64,000 bases of DNA, from assembly GCA_947179485.1 (NCBI GenBank), contig OX359246.1, positions 28,768,001 through 28,832,000 on the forward strand. Reading direction: 5' to 3'. The position numbers and the translations under genes were made by a program. Shown in pieces: positions 12,701 to 23,971 of this stretch; position 1 is the first letter of the stretch; each line of letters begins with the position of its first letter. The DNA is from Allacma fusca. Taxonomy: Eukaryota; Arthropoda; Collembola; Symphypleona; Sminthuridae. The notes under the pieces were generated by a model. The model was not told the DNA's origin, did not search any database, and saw only the letters and a program-made list of their open reading frames with translations.

Positions 12701-14070
12701 TATATTTTAAGCAGACTATTCCTAGTCCCACTCCATCCACAATAATTTACTGCGTACTAATGTCTTTGAGTAAATGGGACCAACCTTGTAATTTGTACCA
12801 ACTGTTAGGATATTTGCGTCATCGCATTATCCCAATATGATTTACCGAATTTATGGTGTATGTATTAAGAAATGTTGACCCGTAAACCTCATTTATATAA
12901 GATTGAAATTGTAACGTTTGGAGTTTTCCCGTCAATCCCTTAATCCAATCCACGTGATCGGAATTTGTTACCTCAATCCCTTAATAAAATCCAGGTGATG
13001 AGAGATTTTTGCTTTAATCCGTTAATCCAATCCAGGTGATCGGAATTTTTGGCTTTAATCCGTTAATCCAATCCAAGTTATCGGAATTTGTTACCTCAAT
13101 CCCTTAATAAAATCCAGGTGATGAGAGATTTTTGCTTTAATCCGTTAATCCAATCCAGGTGATCGGAATTTTTAGCTTTAACCCGTTAATCCAATCCAGG
13201 TGATTGGAATGTTTACCTTTAATCCGTTAATCCAATCCAAGTTATCGGAATTTTTTGCTTTAATCCGTTAAACCAATACTGCAGGTAGTCTGTGTAAATT
13301 TCCCATCCCTGATTATAAATATATACATACATATAATAATAGCCTAATCTGACCCGACAACCAAAATCTTTCCTGTAAATGAGTGGATTTGTAAAATTGG
13401 TACTAATACTGAGTTTTAAAAAACGGGCGGGGATTAAAGGTTTACATCTATAAAATATAAATGAATTTACAGATTGTGATAAAATTCTTTACAAGGATTT
13501 TGCACACATGCTAACAAGTACTAACTGTATTTGAACGGAATGCTTTAGATTTCAAGTGTTCTGATGTTACTGTTCTACGTAAAAATCGGGATTGATATTT
13601 TCGAAGTCGTACCCAAAATGGGTTCAATCACGGAACTGGGATTAACTCGTAAGTCCCCCTTTGTATTACATACTGGCATGTTTGGGTGAAATGAAAACAA
13701 ATGAAGTACCTTTATACCCACTCTATAGTTGACAGGGCCTCAATGGCTCTGCATCCTGAAATTTAATCTTATTCCACTACATCGCAGCTGCTCTCGTTAT
13801 GGGGTTCATTGTGATGACCGTCGTAAATATTACCATGGCCGTCATTCCAATACGTGGATGCAACAACGTAAGTTTCAGCAGGATCGTATTCCTCTTCTTG
13901 TTTTGTTGTTTTTGGATTGAGCCCGCGCTGATTTGATACTGCGTACTGATTGTGTAAGAGCGAAAATAATCTTACGGTTATAATATTATATATAATTTGA
14001 AATATTACAGAGAAATCTGAAGCAGCTAAATATTTGCATACAGTACGCTAAGATAATACTAATCATCTTA

Positions 14071-14410
14071 CAATGCTACGTTTTGGGTTGTCCGAGAGCA
14101 AACTCAATGAGTAAGGGCTCATTGAAAAGCCCTTGCAGAAATGAATCCATTGGTGCCATTCATTTTGCCAAATGGCCAATAGGAGAGCCACAAATGAACA
14201 TTAAAGTTTAGGTAGGTAGAATATATCGCTTTAAATTCCACATAGGAAAGTCAAGCAGCGACGGCAGCGTGGTGCAGTGCACCAAGTTACAGGGCGTGGG
14301 TGCGGGATCGTATCCGCCTTGCCGCTACCATTTTTCTCATTTTTTTTGCAAGGTAAGCTTGTCCATGTTTACCTACATGTGGCAATGATACCTGGATCGA
14401 CGTAGCATTG
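14071..14410. mobile_element. MITE in A1 exon 4, TTA duplication, tRNA-like interior
   Basis: Perfect 11-bp TIRs (CAATGCTACGT / ACGTAGCATTG) are flanked by TTA on both sides. The exon reads ATC-TTA-GTG when one TTA is removed. A 3-bp TTA/TAA duplication fits PIF/Harbinger. The interior at 14255-14333 has a TGGTGCAGTGC and a GGGATCGTATCC segment, which resemble pol III A and B boxes, followed by T-runs. Confidence 0.75.
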
Positions 14411-14738
14411 TTAGTGTTGTCGTTCATTAGGAAATTCTTCATCATTCCTGTGGAACAAGCACACGTATATGTGGGACACCTACTTTATTTTTGTGTTGAA
14501 CTGGTCATTCAAATTTTCTGTATTTGGGTTGTTGGAATCCACAAAACAGAAATAAGGCTTCTTCTGGGACTGTTGTTGCTTATAAAGCTTAAAAATGTTG
14601 CTACTATAAAGTACTGCTTAAAATATTTATCCGGTGTAATTGTTGCTAAACGTTTCGGACATAGATTTACTATCGACAGTATCGACTTTCGCAAATTTGA
14701 CGCTAATGTATGTAAATCTTTCATAATTAAGAAATAAT

Positions 14739-16440
14739 GTGTAAATCTCCGGGTATCGAGATTTCTTCTTTCGCGTCCTAATTCATGAAGTTAAATATTT
14801 ACTCACCGCGACTACATCTGCTAAAGTATCTACAAAGACCGAATCAATTCAGTCAATCAATCATTGTGTGACCGATGGTGCCTATTTTTTTCAATGGTAG
14901 TTGTCTATACTGACTGACTAAAGAATTGTGTCTTGTTATGTTTTAATAATAATTATTATGTATTATTAGTAATTATATAGCCCAGTAAAATGGCTGGACA
15001 TGATAGTCTAAATAAAAAAAGTTTAAATTTCCCCCCTTAGGGTTATTATTATTTTAATGTAACATTTTAAAATCCAGATAAAAGAGATGGTTTCAAATCG
15101 GAAGAATGGAAAAATTTCCCAAGACAATTTTTGTTTTGCTGAGCCGCTTGACACCCTTGCAAAGTGTATGAAAAACATCATCGCTTCGCGATGCTTTGAG
15201 GCTTCGCTTAGGGTGGCGTCCGATACCGCCGTAAAAGTAGGACAAATTTTGAGTTTTTTTCAAAATTTCAGAATTTTTCAAAAAAACCAGCGGGCCGATT
15301 TCAACAACATAAGTAATAACCATTACGATTTACATATAAGCAATATTCACAAAATATTTCCTTGAAATCGATTCAGTAGTTTTTTAGATAAATGTCATTT
15401 GACTTGAAGTCAAAATTACGAGAATGTTTTTAGCGAACACTATACGACCGATTCAAACCAAATACGAACTCCTGCTATAATCCTTCCTTCAGTCTTCAAA
15501 AATTATTTCAACGCCCTTCATGCGTTACCTTCCTTCCATGTTCATTTATTTATGACAAATCTGTTAACACAAGTCACAAAATCAGAGCTTTAAACTTCAA
15601 ACTGCTTACCGCTGAAAAACTAGTAATCAGTTTGCAATTAATTGCAATTATTGCAGATTATCAGTATGTACTTATGCACAGTGAAGGGATTCAAATGCTT
15701 CCATGCTCCGGGTTGTGAGATAGATGTTTCTAGAATAACATTAAGCAGGCCCCCCAGAAAATATTTTGGAGTTGAGTAACGGTGTACGTACGTACATGAA
15801 CTTTAGTTACGGAAGGATTTTGCTTAAAATATAGATAGTAGATGGGGTTGCAAGTTCCAACGGCGTTCGAAGGCTGTAAAATTAACATGTTCCTTCACAT
15901 TCCATTATTTCTGCAAAGAACAGAGTCGTTCATCATTCGTTTCCTTTCCAGCCTTCCTTCTGCTCCCTTCATAATTTCTAATGCTAATGTTTAGCTCGTT
16001 CAAAGATGCCTGAAGGAAATCCTTCGAAGGATGGAAACATCTGCCCTGCTGTGATCGTAGCAAATTTTATTTTAACGGAGTATATAAAAATATATCTTAT
16101 TATTCAATCCTGTCTCACATTCTGGGCTTCTGAGATTGTTATTTTTGACAATCAGAGCATCTCAAGTATTTCTATGAATGACAGGAGATCGACGAAAAAA
16201 TTGGGGACACCAGAAACTATCATCATTCTGTGCAATTAATTTAGTCAAAAATTGGCAATAATTTTTAAATACTCGCAATTACCGGTTCAGCGCCATGTTT
16301 ATTTTCTTAAAATATATTCAGCAAAATAGTTTTGCCCAGCCTTAACGCCACTCAGATTTTCCCCACTTATTTGTTCTCTTTAGTATTATAACTTGTACAC
16401 CACAAACAATCTAGCATTTGTTGGTTATAATACTTTATAT
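14739..16440. other. A1 3' flank and intergenic DNA
   Basis: To about 15060 the text matches the 3' flanks of A2-A5, including the conserved TATAGCCCAGTAAAATGGCT stretch and an AATAAA. At 15200-15430 lies a reverse copy of the 150-bp repeat seen at 6388-6850. The remainder to 16440 shows no gene. CCTTCC-rich text near 15480-16000 is low complexity. Confidence 0.55.
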
Positions 16441-17201
16441 CAAAGGTGTTCGCCTATCCTACATATAGGCCTATTTGTAGGCTATTTATAGGGTGCGAGA
16501 ATATACACTTAAAACCTAGCCTACAAAATAGGTAGGCTAAGCCTTCGTAGAATTATAAGCATATATGTAGGCTATTGAAGCATGTCATCTTCATTTCATG
16601 GCATATGGAATGGACAAAATGAAAATAAATTAAAGAATAGTCGGCGCCTGGTACTTGCAAATTGTTTTATGAAGTGGTTCAAGCGTGAAAAGTACGTGTT
16701 ATCTCGCCTTGATATGCGCTGAAACCTCACCGAAATCAAAACTTCTAAATATTCGGTAAAGTGGGAACTTAAGGAAATCTTAAGTGTGACATCCCTTTTG
16801 ACCAATGTTGTAAAATTTGCGTACTATTTCCGGTGTAAACGAAATCAAGATCCAAACTATTTTGCTCTTAGGGCTTTGGTCAAGGTTTCTAAACTTAAAC
16901 TATTTTATTTCAACCCTATTTACTTGAGACAGGATTTTTAATTTATTAGAGTAGAATGGTCTTGAATAGTTTGTCAGTTATGAAACGAAAAGCACATAAG
17001 ATTTAGGAAGGGTGTACAATTCGTTGAGCTAATTTTTTAGTGAAATGTAGGCTAATATGTAGGCTTGCTGGACCCCATATAGGAAGGATGTAGGATAGGG
17101 TGATCTATTGGGCGGTTAAAATGTAGGCATGTATGTAGGCTCGGTTCAAATTTTATAAATACGAAGGATATAGGATAGGCTGAGTCATTTAGACACCTTT
17201 G
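16441..17201. mobile_element. hAT-like MITE with GTAGGCTA words
   Basis: The ends are CAAAGGTGT and ACACCTTTG with a perfect CTTTATAT duplication (16433-16440 and 17202-17209). TAGGCTA/TATCCTACAT words fill both sides. Non-coding. Confidence 0.9.
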
Positions 17202-17209
17202 CTTTATAT

Positions 17210-18480
17210 ATTTTTATATGTGCAGTAGTAACGTATGCATTGCCATGAAAAACTTCCACACTCCTTTGGCTCGAGCTTGGTTGTTGACTAAAAGCTTTCT
17301 TGTGAGCTGCAGTGGACATAGTGAGCCGAGTTTGTTTCGAGTCTCTATTTTTAGGGTAACTTTTCTCTCGAAAAATCTCAATGTCCGAGACATACCGATC
17401 CAATCTGTATTATATATGTTGAAACAAACAGTAGAGCAAAACTAAACTCGCTCCTACACTGGAATAATTTTGAACACGCACAAATGCCTAGCTTTTATCT
17501 ACAGATAGGCGGGGGTCGGCTTTTATTACATCTCCCTAAAAAATATTCGTGTGCGCATATAATTGGTACGCATAGGTATACCTATGTGTATCATATTTCG
17601 CTTTTTCCGGTAAGGCGTTTAGTCTTGAACGTGAATAACGTACATGGGCTGAACATTTGGTATTATTTATCCTGGGTGTCCGAAGCCCCAACAGGTATAC
17701 TCGGAAAATTCCATGAAATTTTAAAAAAATTTGCCTGTTTCTTTATTTGAGCATCTCCGTAGACAGTTCAATATTTCACTACCCAATAGTATGTATAATA
17801 AAAATACACATGTATGACCGCCGTGGATTCCATCAAATAACTCACTCCGCTCGATATCAAAAATATGTCAAGATATATGCCAAAAACTATAATTATATAC
17901 CCTATAAAACATTTGTTTGATTTTCTCTGCTGGCTCTGATGTCCCGGGTGGAATGTTCACAAATCTCCACTGACATATAAGTGAACAAACTTAAAAATCC
18001 GTGTTCATGAAATCAAATTTGATTAAAACAGAGTAAACATTATTAATCTCGAAAATACTAGCCAACCAATATCAATATTCTTACTCACCATAAGCATTTT
18101 CCTTTCGAAATTATCACGTAACAGCATCTTCCCGTACACATCCTACTCCTACGGGTATAAGGTGACCTCAGTTGCAGAATTGTTACTAAGAGGGGAATTG
18201 GCATACACGTGGGACATCAAAATATTTTTTATGAAATTTTCAGTCCACCCTAACGTTTTTAAAATAAGAAACAAAATTTTAGAAAATTGTTTGAACGGAA
18301 GATCGTGCCTTATTTCAAAATTTTAAATCGCATACTTCCGTTGTTAAAAGCAAAATGAACCAATTCGTTATTTTAAAAAGGAAGGAAATAAAATTTCATT
18401 GCAAAACATTTTTACATTACAATCTTAAGTGGGTTAGAGGTGGTCCGTCGTTTTAAACCACCCTTGTTGTGCTCTTGAGG
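17210..18480. repeat. Duplicated intergenic segment, partner of 46500-47790
   Basis: Stretches such as TTATCCTGGGTGTCCGAAGC (17670), AGACAGTTCAATATTT (17760) and CTGGAATAATTTTGAACACG (17458) recur at 46555, 46785 and 47263. This region precedes A2 as 46500-47790 precedes A4, so it is part of the duplicated unit. No gene is supported in it. Confidence 0.7.
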
Positions 18481-18489
18481 TTCATGACT

Positions 18490-18750
18490 CATGCAATTTC
18501 TTTATTTATTCAGCGTCAGATGTTGGGTAAGCCGAATGTGGTTGAGTCAATCTCTCATGCTAATAAAGTAGCTCTGCTCAACCGGGTACTCCCGATATTC
18601 GAACTCTTTTTTATCCCTGGAATCATCGCATCTTCATCTCACATATGAAGCTTTCTTCTCTTGTTGTATTGAAGCAGTTCGGTGTGTGAGAGGAAAGTGA
18701 AAGGGACGAGACCTTCAAATAAAACATTTCTTAATAATCCCTTGATCAAC
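18490..18750 (+). promoter_or_regulatory. Shared upstream module of A2
   Basis: About 250 bp, from TTATTCAGCGTCAGATGTTG to GACGAGACCTTCAAATAAAA, also found before A3 (33990-34260), A4 (47800-48060) and partly A1 (8780-8890). A diverged version stands before B1 (23640-23890) and B2 (36690-36940). It probably holds the promoter and the 5' untranslated region. No unambiguous TATA box is seen. Confidence 0.5.
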
Positions 18751-18758
18751 TAATTGTG

Positions 18759-19103
18759 CAGGGGTCGAATTTTTGTAAATCTCCTTGGAAGATCATTTAT
18801 GAATTTCCCTGCTGAATCCTCAACAATTTCAAAAATCCCTGCAGAAAAAAAGGTCAACGATTTTCAAAATCCCTGTTGGCAAAAATAATTTCCAATCCCT
18901 GTTTGCCTAACAAATTTCCCTAAAACACGTCAACAAATTTGAAAATCCCTGCCAAAAAAAGATCGACGAATTTGAAAATCCTTGTTCACAAAAAAGAATC
19001 CCTTCCCTTTGAGATTTTCCCTGCAGAAAATATTTGTTCCCTGCCAGAAATATTTTTTCCCTGTGAAGAATCTTCCCGTCTTACCACAAAAATCCGATCC
19101 CTA
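18759..19103. mobile_element. hAT-like MITE in the A2 5' leader
   Basis: The left end is CAGGGGTCGAATTTTTGT. The right end, complemented, is TAGGGATCGGATTTTTGT. AATTGTG is duplicated on both sides. The body repeats AAATCCCTG words. It ends only 7 bases before the A2 start codon, so it lies in the leader or promoter. Related fragments are at 44153-44460 and about 47390-47560. Confidence 0.8.
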
Positions 19104-19110
19104 AATTGTG

Positions 19111-20202
19111 ATGAAGGAGCTCGAGATTTGTTGCTGTGGAGCCAGGAGATGGACTTTAGTTATTGCGTGGCTTCAAATTGTAAGTTGATTTAAGTGCAGT
19201 AATAATTACAAATATAAGTAGATTAATCTGACCAGGGAGCCATAAAATACTGTGAATGAATGGATTTGTAAAATTCGTCCTAATACAGAGTATTAAACTA
19301 CGGACGCAGACGGTGCGGTTGATACAGTATTAACGAATAAATGTAAATACTGTGTGTGATGAAAATTGTTTCCAAAAATAAGTTTGTATGGACAAGTACT
19401 GATTCTATTTGAACGGAATACTTTAGATTTGGGGTATCTGGGCGTTAGTGTTCTTCGTAAAAATCGGCGTTGATATTCTTGGAGTGATCAAACCCGAAAA
19501 GGATTTACACAATGAACTGGAACTTTCTTGTAAGTAGTCCTTTATATTATATGCATCAGGGAAAAAAACAAATGAGAATCTTCGTAGCCGATACTTTTAA
19601 ATCAACTAGATCGTTTCGAAAATATTAACCACAACTGTTGAAATTACTTTAACTGGCACCTACACAGCTTTGCATCTTAAAATTTATGTGTATTGCATAC
19701 TACATTGCAGCTAATATTCTTTCGGTGCTAATGGGGATATTTGTGGTATTGGCGGTACTGGCCGTCTTGAGTATTATCATGGCCGTCATTCTAATACTTG
19801 GATGCAACAACGTAAGTTTAAACAGGATCCTATTCCGGCCTTTTATTTTACTGTCCTTGGATTAAACCAACATTTAATTGATACTGTGGTTTGACTGGGT
19901 TCGTGGGAAAATTAACTTGGGGGGTTAATCTCAACTATAATTTGTAATTGTTGCAGAAAAATCCCAAGCAAATAAATATCTGGATTATATACGATAAGAT
20001 TTTACTAGTCATCGTAGTGGTGGCTTTAATCACAAGATTATTCGTCATTCCTGTGGAACAACTTACGGGGAAGATACTGTCTCTCTGTATTGAAGTGGCC
20101 ATGCAAGTTTTCTGTATTTGGTTTGTTGGAATCCACAAACGGGAAATCGAGGCTTCGTCTGGGGCTCTGGTTGCTTATAAAGCTTATATATTTATTATAT
20201 AA
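19111..20202 (+). CDS. Family A copy 2 (A2), four-helix membrane protein, intact
   Basis: Exons are 19111-19179, 19427-19529, 19711-19811 and 19957-20202 (69+103+101+246 nt; 172 residues plus TAA). Intron phases are 0, 1, 0 and all junctions are GT..AG. The N-terminus has a CCCG motif (residues 7-10) and RRW. Hydrophobic segments lie at about 15-42, 60-88, 98-124 and 130-148. GCNNKNPKQINIW links the second and third, and a short polar tail follows GIHKREIEASSG. There is no signal peptide. Short tetraspan proteins with a Cys-rich start and a KNP-type loop recall the arthropod DUF4728/LAPTM4-like group. That is inference, and the function is unknown. The 5' leader carries a hAT insertion. Confidence 0.8.
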
Positions 20203-20690
20203 ATATCTGTCTGGTGTAAATTATTGCCAAACGTTTCGCACATAGTTTTACTGACGACTTTAGAAAGTGTGATACTAACGTAAAGCTTCCAAAATTATGT
20301 ACATGATGTGCAAATCTCCATGTATCCCAGAAATTAAATGTTCACTCACGAAATTTACTTGGAAAAATATTACACAAAATTGCTATTCTCTTTATGTTCT
20401 CTTATAGTATCTATCTGTAAAGACCCACTCAATTCAGGCACTTACTCATAATTTCACCGAGGGTGCCCATTTTAGTCAATGATAATTGTGTATTTTGAAG
20501 TAAAGAATTCCATCTGTGTCTCTGTGTATTGTTATATTTTAAAATCAATGATATTATAAAACCCAGTAAAATGGTTGGACATTAAAATCTAATAATCTAA
20601 TAATCTCTGTTTTCACAAGCAACAGCAGTACAATCAATATAGTTTACACGTGTCCATCATCCACATAACTATTACATATTCCTTTTCAAA
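20203..20690 (+). other. A2 3' flank, conserved among copies
   Basis: Aligns with the regions after A1, A3, A4 and A5. Shared landmarks include GGTGCCCATTTTAGTCAATG, AGTAAAGAATT and ACCCAGTAAAATGG. Conservation up to about 380 bp past the stop suggests a long 3' untranslated region. No other gene. Confidence 0.5.
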
Positions 20691-21452
20691 GTCCTATCTA
20701 GTGCTGTCCACGGGAACAGGAGACACCCAGGTTTTTGGGAACAGGAACAGGAATGGGTGCGTACGGGAACACAAATATTGTTCCCAAAACACTTTGGGAA
20801 CGTTTGGGAACATAGAAATTGTTCCCAAAATATGGGTACAAAAGCGGGTTTGGGAACAGGAACAAAACGTGTACCTACCTGGTATTCACATGAAGTTTAT
20901 AATATAAAAATACCTCACAAATAAAATATTATTTTAAAAGTATGTCTCAACATGTCAAATAAGTCACTCTTTCGACGTTATTATTTAACCAAATAATAAA
21001 TAATTATTTAACAAGTAGCAAAAATGAAATTCTCTGGAACTTAAACCTAAAATTGTAGCTCAGAAAACTCCAGCGTGCTCTTATCCTTGATAGTTAAGTA
21101 TATCGAAAGTGCTACTTGTCTTAGCTAATTTCAGTTACTACTGTACTTTACGCTGCGATGATTAATTTAATGACTGTTACTCAATTCTCATTTAAATTCG
21201 AGTAAGTGAAGGTATTGGAGATGGTGTGCTGTTATTTATTTTTAATAAAATCGATTTGATATTTGGTTTTTTAAATCGATGCATAAATAGAGTTACCTAT
21301 GGCATAAATGTGTGGGTAATACTTTTCTGCTAGTCTTTAAGTACTTTTGGGAACAGGAACAGGAACATTCCTGTTCTTGCAGGAACAGGTTCAGGAACTT
21401 TGAATTGGTACACATTTTTATGGGAACAGGAACAGGATCATTGCTTTTGTTC

Positions 21453-22251
21453 CAAGGATGGGAATCGGAATCGGTATTGGAATCGGAATCGGAATTATAT
21501 TCGAAAATCTGAGGATTTTAATTCATATTAGAATTCAAAATAATTCCTAAAAAGTATTTTAATTCAAAATCGCATTCAAAAAAATTTTTGGAATCCGAAT
21601 TGATATTCAAATATTTTTTAATGAATTCCGATTAAAATGAAGTATTGTTTTCAATGGTATATTTTATCAAGTGTACATACTTAAATATACATAAATTTAA
21701 AATTGCTGCAATTTTTTACTTACAACGTAAAGTTAATCAAAGAGCATTGGCGAACGTTTTCTTCGTCTGAGTCAAATTATTAGCACTTGTCAGAGGCTTT
21801 TAACGGTTGTACTCAAAACTATTGTTTGTCGTACAAGTTAATTACTGAAGTAATTTAAATCGTTGATACTAAAACTTTTATACGTAACTAAAAATGGGCC
21901 GAAAGAAAATTAGTAATGTTGGAGTTGAAATATCAGTTGAACGTGTTTTTTCAGCTCTTAAATTTATACCTAGTGACCTGCGGGGGAAACTAGCTTCCCA
22001 AAATATTCATAATATCATGTTTCTAAGGTTTAACGTTTTCCATAATTAAATTCTTTGTATTTTCAGTATTCTAGGAGTATTCAAATAAATATTCAAATCG
22101 GAATTCATAATGAACGAATACTCGAGGATATTTAAATCCGTATTATAATTCATATTTTTCGGTATTGCTATAAGTATTTTAAATCGGAATTCTTCGCCTT
22201 GAATATTTTAATTCGAATTGGAATTCATATTTTTCCGATTTCCCATCCTTG
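21453..22251. mobile_element. hAT element with transposase C-terminus, nested
   Basis: The TIR is CAAGGATGGGAA (plus TCGG), with a perfect TTTTGTTC duplication (21445-21452 and 22252-22259). GGAATCGGAATTC-like words fill both sides. It retains a short hAT transposase remnant, which supports the superfamily assignment for the whole set. Confidence 0.92.
21894..22049 (+). pseudogene. hAT transposase C-terminal dimerisation domain remnant
   Basis: An open stretch of 51 codons from ATG 21894 to TAA 22047 contains VEISVERVFSALKFIPSDL followed by RGKL and NIMFLRF. This is the conserved hATC block (usually S-x-ERVFS, then L at the end of the helix) found at the C-terminus of hAT transposases. The zinc finger and catalytic RNase H-like domain are missing, so this is a deletion derivative. 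Confidence 0.85.
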
Positions 22252-22329
22252 TTTTGTTCCTGAAAAAATGGGTACAGGAACAGGTATGGGTACCAAATTT
22301 CCGTTCCCATGGAGAGCACTAGTCCTATC

Positions 22330-23050
22330 CACCGCTACAGGTTTTACAAATGCTGACCCCAATAGGCAAAATTGCTTGAAGACTTTAAAAGTAAGTGATA
22401 AATGAAACTGTTCCACCAATTTTTTCAGTTCTATCTTGAATTATTACCAAACTCAAATTTAAAGTTTCATTCTTCTGTGAAGCTTATTCCTTAGCAAAAA
22501 TTTGTGGAACTGACAATGAGTGTAGTTCTGAATATTTTTATTGCCCGAATTGTATGTGAGTGTTTAATCTTCATTACGTTTAATTTGTGTGGTTGAAGTA
22601 AATATTTACGTCAAGAACAAAGTTTTAAAGATGAAATTTTAGCTTCTTCGATGGGTCCTGGTTATATTTTAATTTACTTTCGTCCTTGCTACTTCTTGGT
22701 TAAGACAACACTCTATAGCATTCGTAGCACATGGCACGTGTCTACACGGATTTCTTCTTCCCACCACCCCACCCAAAATGTTTTTAATATTGAAATTACT
22801 TTTGATGGACAGTCGTACTATTATTGATTTCAGGATTCTAAATTATTTACACGTTTTGTGTCTTAAAGGAAATATACATTCGTTTGTTATTTTTAAAAAA
22901 TTGGACAAGAATAAAACTTTCTAAAAAAATAATTTAAAACTTCAATTTTGCTGTCAGTCTCTAATAAGATGGTAAAAGAGGAGGTTACTCGTATTTATTT
23001 ACCACAGGATACTTGTGTTGAACCTTGGAAATCAGGTAATTTTATGCGTG
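22330..23050. repeat. Duplicated segment upstream of B1
   Basis: To about 22430 it continues the A3-type 3' flank (compare 36060). From 22610 it matches 6960-8230. No gene is seen. Confidence 0.6.
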
Positions 23051-23570
23051 CATTACAGCGCCTTTGATCATTCAGACTTCAGAGCCAGATGTGGGGAAAA
23101 CATAATGTGGTTCAGCCAATCTTTGGAACAAATAGAAGCTCTATAAAATGTTTCTCTAATACTAGAGCTATTAACACGAGTGTGGGTTGCCTGTCTTTGT
23201 CGCGTAATCGTGTATAGTCCCATACAAGCTTTTTCCTACAGCAATGAAACAGTTGGGGAAAGTGAAGATATAAACAAGGGTGTGAGCTAGTAATGTAAAC
23301 AGTTCCAGACTTTCAGTCAAAGTCTTGCTCAGTCTTTCAAAGCCAAGTTGCAGTCACTCAGTCTCAGTCCAACACGGGATAACACTCATTAACAGTCTCA
23401 GTCCGTCACAGTATAAGTCCTAGAACTAACAAGGGAACCTCTCGGGGTGGAAAACCCGGACGGTATTAAGCCTTTCAGTGCAAATAGGTCCAAGGCTCAA
23501 TGGTAAAACCTGCACTAAAGATTGCAGTTTGTGTGAGATCGAGCCAGTCGAGCATTAGAGATTGGAAAAT
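23050..23570 (+). promoter_or_regulatory. Upstream module with TATA-like box, copy of 8280-8730
   Basis: GATATAAAC at about 23267 and TTTCAGTCAAAGTC at about 23310 match the copy near 8475-8500, except that 23 extra bases separate the two boxes here. The region GGGAACCTCTCGGGGTGGAA is again conserved without a long open frame. It may be a non-coding first exon; the gene it would serve could be B1. Confidence 0.4.
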
Positions 23571-23639
23571 CTGAACAGTCTGTATCAGCTAAAATTTGCT
23601 GTATTTGCCGATGGCTCTAGGGATCTGGTAAATTTCATG

Positions 23640-23890
23640 TGTGCATTATCGCTCGTTCACTTATTCAGGGTCAGACATGGGTAAAGAAATGTCGTTGAGC
23701 CAATCTTTTAAACTATTGAGCAAGCTCTGTTCACACGAGTATGGGTTACCTGCTTTTATCACTCCACAACGAAAGATCATCCAAGCATTCGCCTACTGTA
23801 ATAAAACGCAGTTCGTTCTGAGAGGAGAAAATGTGAGGTGAAGGATGCAGACGTGACTACAAACAAAATACTTCCTCTAGCAATCAGTAC
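23640..23890 (+). promoter_or_regulatory. Shared upstream module of B1
   Basis: Contains TTATTCAGGGTCAGACATGG, a GTTGAGCCAATCTTTTAAAC stretch, GCAGTTCGTTCTGAGAGGAG and GACGTGACTACAAACAAAAT. Each has a counterpart in the module before the A genes in the same order. It ends about 80 bases before the B1 start codon. Confidence 0.5.
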
Positions 23891-23971
23891 TTTTAAAATC
23901 AATGGAGAACTATATCTAGTGTGATTAAAACAAATGTACAACTTTCTACGTACTACACCGTCTCAACTATA

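Larger units (their letters stand above)
8986..13311. mobile_element. hAT-like element, outermost of a nested pile
   Basis: The ends are perfect 12-bp inverted repeats, CAGGGATGGGAA and TTCCCATCCCTG, flanked by ATTATTAA and ATTATAAA (7 of 8). The other A copies are continuous across this site. Subterminal zones carry repeated AATCCAATCC/ATTAATCC words (8995-9240 and 12930-13270). It contains three further hAT-like elements and a LINE tail. No transposase is recognisable in its own sequence. Confidence 0.88.
8891..14737 (+). pseudogene. Family A copy 1 (A1), four-helix membrane protein, broken
   Basis: Exon 1 is 8891-8959 (MAERETCCCGARGWTLV...). Its donor has decayed from GTAAGT to GTTGAT. 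Exon 2 is 13549-13648 and exon 3 is 13788-13867, both with good GTAAG donors. Exon 3 has lost 21 nt of membrane-segment sequence compared with the other copies. Exon 4 starts at 14011 and is interrupted after 20 codons by a MITE (14071-14410). It resumes at 14411 and suffers a one-base frameshift near 14547 before the normal end. Intron 1 holds a 4.3-kb nested hAT pile. The exon order and phases match intact copies A2 and A3. It cannot make a normal protein. Confidence 0.85.
20699..22321. mobile_element. hAT-like element with GGAACAGG words
   Basis: The ends are TAGTGCTGTCCACGGGAAC and, complemented, TAGTGCTCTCCATGGGAAC, with a perfect GTCCTATC duplication (20691-20698 and 22322-22329). GGGAACAGGAACAGG words fill both flanks. 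It contains another complete element at 21453-22251. Confidence 0.92.

Noticed and set aside
13729..13920. Open frames starting MTG.PWLC upstream of family A exon 3 (also 34812, 49602, 55393)
   Set aside because: They run through the intron-exon boundary in the wrong frame. The true exon starts after TTGCAG and ends at GTAAG.
15087..15365. Overlapping frames at 15087-15365 on both strands
   Set aside because: They lie in the A1 3' flank and the inverted 150-bp repeat, and show no conserved protein pattern.
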